The position numbers were made by a program, and so were the translations under genes. A stretch of DNA of 34,349 nucleotides from Saccoglossus kowalevskii (taxonomy: Eukaryota; Hemichordata; Enteropneusta; Harrimaniidae): NCBI RefSeq assembly GCF_000003605.2, contig NW_003144786.1, forward strand, positions 96,568 through 130,916. Direction: 5' to 3'. The notes beneath the pieces are model-generated. The model saw only the letters and a list, made by a program, of their open reading frames with translations. It made no database searches and had not been told where the DNA came from. Every line of letters begins with the position of its first letter. The first letter of the stretch is position 1. This document shows, one piece after another, positions 8,485 to 20,700 of this stretch.

Positions 8485-10470
8485 GGCATTTGCAACGACA
8501 CTGTTTCGATCTGAGCGATGAGCAAACTTGGAAGAAGTGTAAGCTTGGAAGGGCATTCAGTAAATCCTTATTTCAAAAAGAAACATAAGATGTTCACGAG
8601 ATAGTAATTCAGTTTACTGATAAGACTTATTTGCACTATGACTTGAGGTCAAAGACCAACATTGTACAATCATATTCTTTTCTAATTAATTTTCGGAGGT
8701 CAGACATAAAAGGTACTATATTTTAGCAAGATTATTGACGTTAACAAACAATACGACGAATTTACCCGAATAATCTGACCATCACATCTGTTGTTTGAGC
8801 GGGGGTAGCTATTATTTTCAAATAAGTGTTGTTATTACATGACACTGTCGGATATTGTTTCAATGAGTCAAGAAGCGTAATGCTTGTCTTCTACAACTCA
8901 CGTAATAACACCCGTTCTTTGGATTGAATTGTAAAGAGAATCTTGCACATCTGATCCCCTGCCAAAAGATACTTAGGCTGAGAACGAAGCTAGACTACAA
9001 TAATACGGCCTGGCATCTCCACAGTGAATTTGAAAATCTTCGCCCTCACCGACAGACTCATTAGATTTAAGTACATCGGAGGGCGTACTGGCATATTTAG
9101 TAGCTTGCATTAATTAATTTGTGTAGAGTTTGCCACGAAACTTATCATATACTGTCACAGGAAACCTTTTTTAAATTTTCAATAGCCTGCTGCCATCACG
9201 TAATCAATGAAGATTCCATGCCGAAAGCCAATGAGATTCCGAGAACACTAAGGTCCATCTGTGGGCTGTCAGAAGTTGCTTATAAGATCACACTCTGGGA
9301 TACGGTTTCAATTAAGATTATTATTATTATAACCAGCTCTAGGTTTCCTTTGAACCGGAAGATGGTGACATTTTTGGGATGTAAATAAAGATGGTCCATT
9401 CCCCTGACTTCTGATTCTTTACCCAAATTAAGTGATTTGTACACAAGTTGACTGTGAAACAAAAGTCAGCCCACGTACACTTCACTGTATTCCCTGGTTG
9501 ATGCTTTCTCGACAAGTCACATTGATTACACAAGCCTCTTCTGTGGAAAAGCTTCAACTTAATTTGACCTTCGCCACAGTGTTGGTTGCTCATTTATAGT
9601 TGGCCATTTAAGGTAGAAGATGCACTTAATTGCTATGGCATAGAGAAATAAGCATGGTAATACCACATGAATCTTGAGTATAATCGGACTAAGCTTAGTT
9701 GGAAAGATTGAGTATAGACTCTGTGATGTTATTGTCCTAACTATTTGACAGTGCATCCCATGTGGAAGCTGTGTTATTGAGTGTTAAAGTGTCATGTACA
9801 ATACTCTCTCGGTGTACAGTGATGTAGCAACTAAATTGATGCTTGGTTCGGGCCAGAAATCGAAGAGCCTCCTAGCCACCCACAGGGAATGCTTCCATTC
9901 AGTACCATTGAGACAGTGACTGAAATTGTATGTCGGTGATGAAGTTGTGAATCTTGATGGTCTTAAATTTGAGAATGAGCTTCAGGTCTTCACACCAGTT
10001 CACTGTCAAAGAATTGAAAAACAGTGACTTTGCTCCCTCTCTTCCTTGCAAGGTAGGTGTCAGTCAGGTTGTTGTCGCATCTCAGAAGAAATATTTTGAT
10101 GATAGGAACACTGAAATGCTTCCTCCAATTTATGTATCTGGGAAACTGTCCAAAATTCCCTGCGTCTGTAATTGACCCATCACCTGTCAGTGAGGATTGA
10201 CACTGATGGTTGAGCTGGAGTGAAGTGTAAGAGATGGCCCACCACAATTAAGAGCCTTCCTGTACTCAGTTAGCTTGTTTCTGGTTGGCTTCTAAAAATA
10301 GGAGCCTTCTGAAAGATATCTTTGTCTCGCTAAAGCAACAGTACAAGTCTGAGCCAAAATGTTGCATATATCGGCAACCCCCTCACCAATGTAGATAAGA
10401 CCTCTGCACTCATTGCAGTGTTGCTGATGTTTGTGTGTGATACATGATAAAAAAGTACTTAAATAAAGAA
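8485..10470. other. Intergenic region with decayed coding-like fragments
   Basis: This stretch separates two minus-strand genes. Higher-GC segments at about 9100-10260 give broken minus-strand frames. One, at 9339-9593, has paired Cys/His spacing (CNQC, then C, C, C and H) that faintly recalls the C-terminal zinc motif of piggyBac-like transposases. No catalytic motif was seen. The 5' UTR and promoter of the FN3/WAP/CCP gene should lie just above 8484, but I see no diagnostic element. Confidence 0.3.
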
Positions 10471-10479
10471 AACTGACAG

Positions 10480-10925
10480 AGGTTGACATGGCCACCAGTC
10501 AGTCATTTTAAATGTGATTTGAAAAACAAAATGACAAAATCAAAACTCATTTATGTTCAATATGTACCAAGTTCTAACAAAATTTGTCCATGTACGACTG
10601 AGATCGGGTTCCTGGATTGCAGAAATGCATTGTTTTTGCATTTTCAGCATTAAAATGACCACCCTTTATTCATCTTGAAGCTGTGATATGTACCAGTATA
10701 TACAATATCCAAATATGTATGAGATATGACATTGCAACAGCATCAGTCTTAACAAAATGGCGCCATGTCGGCCATTTTGAATTTGATCTGAAAAATAAAA
10801 TGACATGTACAAAAGCCTAAATATTTTCGTTCCATGTTTGAACAAAATCCACTCATGCACGACCAAGACCTGGGTGCAGAATGGCAGAAACGCTTGATTT
10901 TCTGTAATCGACTGTATAAATAACA
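10480..10925. repeat. Dispersed copies of the GGCCATTTTGAAT repeat family
   Basis: Two diverged units contain the hallmark phrases AAAATGGCGCCATGTCGGCC, ATTTTGAATTTGATCTGAAA and AATAAAATGAC, followed by AACAAAATCCA. The same order recurs in the tandem array at 17560-18724 and in the element at 15160-15990. Confidence 0.75.
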
Positions 10926-11752
10926 CTTGTTACTTGTGTAAGCATTAGACCTCCCACAAATAACTTGGTTGGGATATTATACTGATTGATGAAAACTGCT
11001 TTATTATATTATAAGCACATGAATAGGACAATGCATCGATTATTGCATCATTTTTCAATGAACATTGGACTGCATAAAATTGGAAGGGAATGGCAACAAA
11101 TATTCAGTAAAGAAACCACATCACAGTTAACCGTAAGAATACATGCACACCACATGATGTTGTTTCCATTATATATATATTTTATTAAAGTTTCAAAATC
11201 AGATTTGTTTATACATATTTTGTTATTGAAAAAATTGACTTGTTGTACTACATAGCTATAGCTTATTTGCATGACTGCCATATTTGGAAAACAAGAAAAA
11301 GAGATCAAGTATTCTATTGTCATTCAGCAATGCTATATTGCAAACTCCTATGATTCAATTTCTTTTTTTTATGCACAATTATTTACAATTTATAAAAAAA
11401 AAAAAATTATTATATAATGTCCTATCTTTGCAAGTTCAAGACAGACCGGTAAATCAATAAATTTAATAAAATGCCGGCAAGATAGCATATATAGCTCATT
11501 TACATTTTGCAAAATTTCACATAAAATCATGATTTGAGACCATTCATATTATTTTTGAAAATAGTATTTATCCTTTATGAAGTATTCAGTAACATTTTTT
11601 CATACATACTTCTATTTCAGAAAAAAAAAATCGATGAAAAAACGTCATGCTCTGCATTTTTGGGTTAACCAAGCACTGTCAACACAGCATACAATAAAAT
11701 GTTCTACAATGTTCATGAATTGATTATAAGACTTTATAATCTCTATCTATCT
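10926..11752. other. 3' flank of the kinase gene
   Basis: AT-rich DNA downstream of the kinase stop codon. Read on the minus strand it includes an ATTAAA variant polyadenylation hexamer (plus-strand TTTAAT at 11462-11467), about 290 bases after the stop. This is a weak candidate only. Confidence 0.3.
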
Positions 11753-11779
11753 CTATAATCTCTCTATCCTTGGTAGAAT
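11753..11779 (-). CDS. IRAK4: IRAK4-like exon 9: last eight codons and stop
   Basis: The acceptor TTGATTTCTTCACAG leads in phase 0 to ILPRIERL and a TAG stop, extending the final helix as MAEILPRIERL. If the preceding donor is not used, the frame instead runs 18 codons into the intron to a stop (VCKLQISF and onward), which is less kinase-like. The stop lies inside a GATAGA-type simple repeat. Confidence 0.65.
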   Translation of the reverse strand: MLPRIERL

Positions 11780-14700
11780 CTGTGAAGAAATCAAACAAAA
11801 TATAAATAAAATATTACAAACATAATCATCAGAATTTTGAGCGAAAACTAGTTTGTATAAAACTTATTTGTAATTTGCATACCTCAGCCATGAATGGACG
11901 TTTCTTGCGTGTATGTTCAAGACATTTCAGTGCAATTAGATACAGTTCTGTTATTGACTCCTCATTCCAGTCATTCATATTTGAATCAACGATGCTAATA
12001 AAGTCTTCATCTGCATCACATTCATCTTCGACGTGCGAACATAAATCACAACTTTTTCGGCTTTCATCAAACACAGGTAACCCAGTCATTATTTCAAGAA
12101 GAACCTGAAATCAGAAACAGAGTTAAATACAGTTATAAAAATTCAAGTCAACTATTCGACAACAATCCAACAAGCATAAGTAATGTATCTTATTGAAATC
12201 AACCTTGGCATAAAAATGAGATTAGCCAAGAATTTTTTCTTATTTGCATAAATTAATATTCATGAGCAGTGAAAAAACATCTTTTGAGTCAGCTGGGGCA
12301 AAATACATTCCAAAATCCAATGATGTAGATCTAAAATGTCTGATTCTGTCAGTAAGTAGTCGAAAAAATTGTGAAATAGTGTTTTTTAAACAAGCAATGT
12401 CTCGGCTGAGATAGCTCCGCTGTTAGAAAAGCATATTTCAATTAAAGAACTGAAGATATCATTAGAAAATCTGAAAGAGGTCTATCTGAGGTACTTACAT
12501 GTATAACATCAAAGTAATCGGATTTGCGGGTTTTAACAAGAAGTCAAAAATATAACTTTTTACCAAAAATAACAGAGAATTAGAGAATTGAAGATATCAT
12601 ACTGAAATGCACAAATCTGAGAGAAGTCTGCCCAAGGTACATATATACCAAGTATCAAAACAATAACAATTGTAGTTTTCAAGAGAAGTCAAATAAGTAA
12701 AAAGTTGACACAGACGACGACAGACAATCACTCATATGATAAGCTCCGCTCAACAAAGTCGACTACGGAGCTAAAAAGGGTTTTAATCACCAGAACGAAA
12801 TGCTGATTGACTAAAAACATTTCATCCAGGTGTTAATCCCATCCATGCACAAGAGCATGTCATTCAAACCGTTTTGTGCTGAGAATACACTGTGAGCTGT
12901 GCTTGTAGTTTGAGATGGTGAGAAATAGATGTCATTTATCAGCATTAATCTTACCACTCCATAACTGTAAGTATCCTGTTTTGGCGTTATAGTACCGCTG
13001 AAGGCTTCTTTTGGCATATACGGAGAAGTGCCGAAAACTGTTGACGTTCTAGTTATGCTGTGGCCAATTTCAGGTCCAGGTCGAATTAATCCGAAGTCTC
13101 CTACCTTGGCTACAAAGTTCTCATCTAACAAAACATTTGCACTGCAATGAAAGAAAAATAATGTTAATCAAAGAAAACTTAGAAAGAACTCCCGTGTGCT
13201 TAGAGTATTGAAGACACAATACAAATTAATTCAAAATTACTTGTACCTGAGATATTGATGGAAAAGCTGAAAACTAATTAATATGTAAAATTATGAATTC
13301 TTATGATGATTAGAGAATTAATTTGAACTAATTTTAACCCAAAATTAATCAATAAAAATTAATTAATAAGCATAAATATTTACCAAAAACTAATTGGGTC
13401 TCTGCATAGTTCTAGATTCATTGAAATGTGATGATGAGTACTCTTTAAACGTTTAATTAAAATCCAATTTGTGGTTCTTTATATATCAGTGGAACATTCA
13501 TGAACAAAAATTAACTAATTATGCAAATTAGGTAATTAATATCCACAATTATTTACCCTAAAACTAATCAGGTCTCTGCATAGTCCCAGAATATCTTTGT
13601 AGCATGTTTCATTGAAATATGATGATTAGTACGTGAGATATCGAGCAAAAAGCTGAAAATTAACTAAGTATGCTAATAAGGTAATTAATATGCACAAATA
13701 TTTACCCAAAAACTAATCAGGGGTCTGCACAATCCTTAAGTAACTATGTACCAAGTTTCATTGAAATGTGATAATTACTACTTGAAATATCAAAAGCTGA
13801 AAACTAATTAATTATGCAAATTAGGTAATTAATATCTATAGATATTAACCTAAAAACTATCAGGTCTGTGCAGTGTCCTATGATATCTATGTATCAACTT
13901 TCATTGAAATGTTATGATTACTACTTGAAATATCAAAAGCTGAAAATTAATTAATTATGCAAATTAGGTAATTAAAATGTACTGATATTACCCTAAAAAC
14001 TATCAGGTTTGTGCAGTGTCCTATGACATCTATGTACCAAGTTTTATTGAAATGTGATGATTAGTACTTGAGATATCAGTGGAAAAGCCGAAAATTGATT
14101 AATCATTATGCAAATTAGGTAATTAGTATTGCACAAATTTTTACCCAAAACTAATCAAATCTACGCATTAGTATGGAGCATCTATGTGCTAAGTTTCATC
14201 AAAATCCAATGAGTGGTTTTTCAGATAACAGTGGAACAGTCATAGAACAGCTAAAAATCAGCTAATTATCATGCAAATTAGGTAATTAATATGCATGGCT
14301 TTTTACCAAAACTTAATCAAATCTGCGCATTGGCCCAGAGCATCTATGCACCAAGTTTCATCAAAAATCAATGTATGGTTCTTGAGATATCAGTGGAACA
14401 CACACACACGCACGCACGCACACACGCACACACACACATACAGACACACTAACGTCAAAGACTCCCATTGTGTGCTTTGCACAAGGGAGTCAAAAATGCG
14501 ATTTCAATTCATATACATAGACTTGTTATCATCTAAGTGTGACGTTACGCTGTGGTGATATGCATTTCATAATTTCCATATCAATTTATGTGTACATGTG
14601 ATATGGTCCTGGACTACTTTTTAAACTTACACGATCATGTTTAGCGCTACTCTAAGCAAGTTGAAAATGTTTTGAAATGTACACAACAAAAAAGATGCAT

Positions 14701-17700
14701 GTAGCAGGTACATGTAAAACAATTGTCATAGTTACATTGATGTTATGTTTTGTGTATATCTGTACGACAGGAAATTTTCCATTGGTTACCCCGGTGAACA
14801 ATTGTTTGTACAACTCTCTTGGTTTCCTTGAACAGAAATAATGAAACTTAAATTGCACACAAACCGGAGTAAAAGATGCTATATCAATTTGACATAAAAA
14901 AAGGTTATTTTGTTAAAGCTTAAAACAGTTTACATAAGAAGCTTATATTCTTGAAGCAAACAGACATGCAGTACACAGTTGTTGCTGGTGGTGTTGGTGC
15001 ATGGAAATGTGATTTGCTTGATGTATTACAATACCTTGTAAACAAGTCATGATGTGTCACAATCCCCATCATTTTTTAATAAAAAGGTATATTTAAGTGA
15101 ATGTTAACATATTTGTACATTGTACATGCATGCTATGTTTCTAAATGTATTACATTTCAATTGCTCAGGAAAATCAGTTTTTATGCAACAGATCTTAACC
15201 AAATCCATCAAATAATACCTGAAATATAGTTCCACAAGGTCTTGATATTGTATTGCATTATTAATAGAAACTTATACAACATGCATGATGCAAACTGAAT
15301 TCACACTTCTATTACAGAGAGGATACATTTTGGCTATTTTTACTCAAATCATGACACAAATGAATGTACATATGGCTTGTATGATATCTGAGTATGTTTG
15401 AAGCTTGATTGGTCCAGATGTGTCAGAAATATGAATTCAAAACTGCTTTCTTTAATACAAAATGATCACCAACTGGCCATTTTAAGTCTGATCCAAAAAA
15501 TAAAATGACAAGCATCAAGATTTCATGGTGTTCATCGTATGTAAGTTTAAATTAAATCCGTCTGGCAATCTTGAGATGGATCATGACACAAAGGCATGTG
15601 CATATGTTGGATAATGTTTAATGTTGAACTATATTGGTTTTGGCATGTCGGAAATATGAATCCAGAACTGCATTTTTGTTAGTACATTTTAAAACCTGAT
15701 TCTGATTTGAATTCTCATTGTGTACATGAATATACAAAGTTTAAACCAGAATAGAGAAAATGCGAGATTTTAATGCATTTTTGGTCTTAAAATTGCTGTA
15801 TTCAACCATCAGATCATGAAACAAATACATGGGTCTATGTTCTGATGTATGTTAAAGCTTGCACTTGATTGGTCTAAGTATTTGTGAAATATGGTTTAAT
15901 AAGGATGGACACACAGACAAATGCACACACATTCATACAGAGGTCAATCCATAAGTTCCTGTTTTGGACTGCATCCGAACAGGAACTAATAAATAAATCC
16001 GGTTGAAATGCAAAATCCTGGGGTAGCACATTTCCACATATTAATATAATAATTCTCTGTCATATATGGTTCGTCCTTAGTTACAAAACCATGAGATTCT
16101 AGACAGTGGATACATATGATATCTAGAACCATATTAAGTATAATTATCTCTCAATACTAATTACAATCTTAACTTGATTAGTGTGAATATGGTGTACTTA
16201 AAATCAAATGAAAAATCAATGTTTCAAGTTGATATTTTTGTAGCTCATTGCTACAAAGTAAACTTAATTACGTGAATTAAGTAACGTGTCAAAATAAAGN
16301 NNNNNNNNNNNNNNNNNNNNNNNNNNNNNNNNNNNNNNNNNNNNNNNNNAGTGAGACACACACAAGTTATCTGGTTGTAGGTAAACCGTGAAGTGCCACT
16401 TTTTATAGCAGAACACGTGATCAGCTCATGACAACATACATGGCGTAATGTGATCAGCTAATAAGGTCATTGTCATGACATGTGATTATGTAACCCTAAC
16501 TCAATGAATAAAAGTACAAGAAATGAATAGTAATGTCAAAGATACAACAGACATAAGAACACCAGATTTTTTAGATTAATAACAGATGCTACAATAATAT
16601 GCAACAATATTCAAAATTATCTTCTCCTGAAGTAACAAATTATCTGCACTATAAAGGAAAATTATACGTTATTATACAAAGATTTCAGCTAAGAACTAAG
16701 ACCAGATATGAGGTTAATTCCAGACCAATAATTTTTACTTGTAGCATAGTGGTTGTTGCATCAGACTCATGATCGGTAGACCAATGCTCAAATCCTACCT
16801 TAGGTTGAACATCGAAAATGATCAACCGCTACCCTGGATGAGTTTGTCATGGATTCTATGGGAAGGCCAATTCCACTGGCTGAGATTCATTCATTCGCAA
16901 AGTTTCATTTATATCAAATATTGTTCATACAAACTATGCCTTTTCAAGACTTACCTTTTAATATCTCTATGAATGAGATTTTCGGAATGGAGATATGTTA
17001 TTCCCTTGGCAACATCTTTGGATATAGAGACTCTAGTCGTCCAGCTCAGTGGAGGTGTATTGCCATTACACATTAGTCTATCTTGCAATGAACCATTACA
17101 CATGTACTCGTACACCAGACACAAATGATTACAATCACATGAATATCCAAGCAATGGAACAAGATTGACATGTTTGCACCTGAAGAAGAAAAAATAGCGA
17201 CATTCATAGAACATAATAATTACCAGTACTATTTTTTTTTTTTCATTATGTTGATAACATACAAATCAAATTAAAAGTCTGGAATGAGGTCAGTTTCAGT
17301 TACCACAATGATTTTTACATGCATTGAAGAAAGAAAAAACACATGAAACTGATAGCTTTATATTCTGACTTGAGTCTGACGCAATTACGAATGCCACGTA
17401 GGTGACCATGAGAGTCTTGTCAATAAATGAGACAAAATCAAACAAGCCATGCTTGGCACAGTCCCCGTTAGTTATCGAATTTAAGATATATAGTTTTGTT
17501 TATAGTAATATAGCTGGAATATAACCATGTCAGGAATATGATTTGTATCTGATCGTCAAACAAGTACTTGTCCATATTGAGAGATATTGCTCTGGAACAG
17601 CATTCAAAATCAGCCATTTTGAATACATGTATATATATTACATAACATGATGTATAACGAATATATAAAATTTGAATATATTCAGTCAAAGCATTTAAGA

Positions 17701-20700
17701 GATATGGCTCTAGAAGCCCAATCATTAAAACAAAATGGCTGCCAGTCAGCCAGTTTGAATCCAATCTGAAAAATAAAATGACGTGCATTAGGAACCTGTA
17801 ATGTCTAATGTATGTTATAAGTTTGAACAAAATCCATCCATAAATGCAAGAAATGCTTGATATTTGAGGATTTTTTTAGCACAAAAATGACTAACATTGG
17901 CCATTTTGAATAGGATTGTCAAACCAATATATCTGTCTATCTATGACATGATGTAAAATGAATATTTAAAATTTTAACATAATCAGTGAAAGCAAGTCAG
18001 ACATATGGCACGAGAACAACATTCATTAAAACAAAATGGCCACCAGTCGGCCATTTTGAATCTAATCTGAAAAACAAAATTATTTCCATCAATGTCCCAC
18101 AATGTCCAACGTATATACAAGGTTTGAACAAAATCCATCTGTAAACAGCCGAGAAATGCTTGATTTTGATGATTTTTTTAGCACAAAAATGGCCACCATT
18201 CGGCCATTTTTAAAAGAATCGTCAAACCAATACATCTGTATATCTATGACATGATCTATAATGAATATTTAAAATTTGAACATAATCAGTCAAAGCAAGT
18301 CAGAGATATGGCACTAGAAGCCCAATCATTAAAACAAAATGGCCACCAGTCGGCCATTTTGAATCTTATCTGAAAAACAAAATGATGTGCATCAAGGTCC
18401 TATGATGTCTAACATATATACCAATTTTGAATAAAATTCATCTGTAAACAGCCGAAAAATGCTTGATTTTGATGATTTTTAGCACAAAAATGCCCGCATT
18501 CAGCCATCTTGAACTACTTTTGACTAAAAATTACAAAAATATTCATTAAAAATAGAGAATTGAAGATACCATCACAAAATGAACAAATCCTATAGCGGCC
18601 CACCCAAGGAACTTATGTACCAAGTACAAATTAAAGCAAGAGTTAACGGTTTTCAAGAAGCAATTATTTGAAAAATTTGACGTCGGACAACAGATAATCA
18701 TTTATACGAACAGTTCTGTGGAGCAAAAAATATTATCATAAACTGGTTGACAGAGCAGCACGTGTTTGAATGTTGTAGAAATATAGAACATGTTTGAGCC
18801 ACATAGGTATATACGGCTATACATAAAAGAGACTCATATGGTACTGCATGGTCGTCATGACAACCACCACCCTTAGCAGGAATAATGAACATACCTGAAA
18901 AGTGTCTTAATTTCATTTTTAAACTGTTCAGTGATCCTTGACAAAAGAGGGGTGTCACCCTAAAGAAAACAAAACAAATAATATAAATACTGTTACGAAA
19001 ATATACTTCTATTGGACGGACTCTTGGGGAAAATATGAAGAGAAAATGTAGATTTTACCTTGTGAAAGTTTACAATAGTTTGGTGTTTAAAGGGTTTAAT
19101 TTATCAAATTGAACACATTTCTGAAAATATAACTTCAACTCTATAGAGGGTATCTGGTATACATATATTGTAATGACCATGAGGGTACTAGCCATTAAAT
19201 TCAGTTACAGATATTAAGAGTATTGTTAGTTGGTTTAACAATTACATTGAAAAGAAATGATTTTGGATTTCTTCTAAATATTAGGCGCTCAGGATTTACA
19301 AAATGTCAGTAAGCATGAGGGATCTTGGTATTACCATACTTTACCACGTTAGTGCCCGTGCTCGGCTAAGCACCCCCCCCCCCCTCAGGACATTTGTATT
19401 TTCAGGTTCACATTCGCTAAGCACCCGTTCTCTTCAAAATGCCTCTCATTTGACTGTTTAATCATAAAACTGGGTCTTTGATCAATTTTTAATTTTTCCA
19501 AATACTGGTAATCGTTTTTACATGATACAGCGTGGATATCGACCGCTGTGAATCTGTTGTTAATGCGTAGACCACAGTAATTGTGCATAAACTATGCCTC
19601 AACAATGACCTGTTAATGAATGTGAAATGCGGTAATTACTTCATGCCATATTCAGTTTACCTATCAAAAATTGCTACATGTAGTTACTAGTTTTTGAAAA
19701 AAATCATGCCGTTTATTCGTTTATTAATCAATTCCAACAGATCATACTGCAACATCGATAATTCACTTCTACATTGCATTACCAAAAAGTCTTTGGGAAT
19801 TTCCGTAGAATTGCATCAGTACAACATAGCATGCTGATTGGTTAATAACGGACATTGTTGCAGGTCAAATAGTGCAAGAAAACATCATGGTGGAAAGTGC
19901 TTTTCATCGAGAGTTTGGGTACAATCATACATATTCGACAATACAGATAATGATGAAGATTTTGACCTTGACTGTGTTCCAACAGACTCTAATATTTTTA
20001 ACCTTGTAAATTCGGGTGGTATGTAATTGATATTGTAATAAAATGTGCATATTTTTTGTGACCATTTCTTCATTGCTTCTTTATCGTAAAAATCAATGAT
20101 GACGCAACTAATTTCGTAATGTTATTTCCCCCCAAAGTCGTAATATCCCCCTCAATCTGTCACAATTGTCATTTGCACTCTTTTCTGATAGGGGTGCTCA
20201 GGTAAGCGCCCACCTCCAAAAAATCATGATTTTCTGAGTTGAGAACACTGGTCGCTAACGCTGTCAAGTATGGTATCATTGACCAGAATTATTGTAATCA
20301 TGTGAGAAGTATTGTCAGGGAGCAGAATCATTGTTATTGTTACTACTTTATTTTTTAGTTTGTACCGGTATGTGTACATGTATGTCCTAAAATGTCAACT
20401 CATCCCCAAAATCTTTCTTATTCACATACATTTTTACAGAGTAAATTGTGTAAATTGTAATACTCAAATCACACTGTCACATGATGGATGAAATCATTGT
20501 CACACACTAGTTAACATGATAGACTCCACTGGATACTAAATGCCTACTTCCATTATGGTTCAATAGAGAACACCATGTGACATGGTATTGACCAATCACG
20601 ATACAATGCGAGTGTGTGATGTGGAATAATTAATGAAATATCCTTACCACTTTCAGTTTCTTGATTGCTAACTTGTTACCATTACTTGCATTACCTAAGA

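Noticed and set aside
9339-10260. Cys/His-rich and other minus-strand fragments considered as a piggyBac-like transposase
   Set aside because: No catalytic Asp motifs, frames are short, and the resemblance is to spacing only; kept as a low-confidence note.
11829-11882. Continuation of kinase exon 8 to a stop as the natural C-terminus
   Set aside because: The donor GTATGC and the downstream phase-0 exon give a better final helix (MAEILPRIERL); the read-through end is kept only as an alternative.
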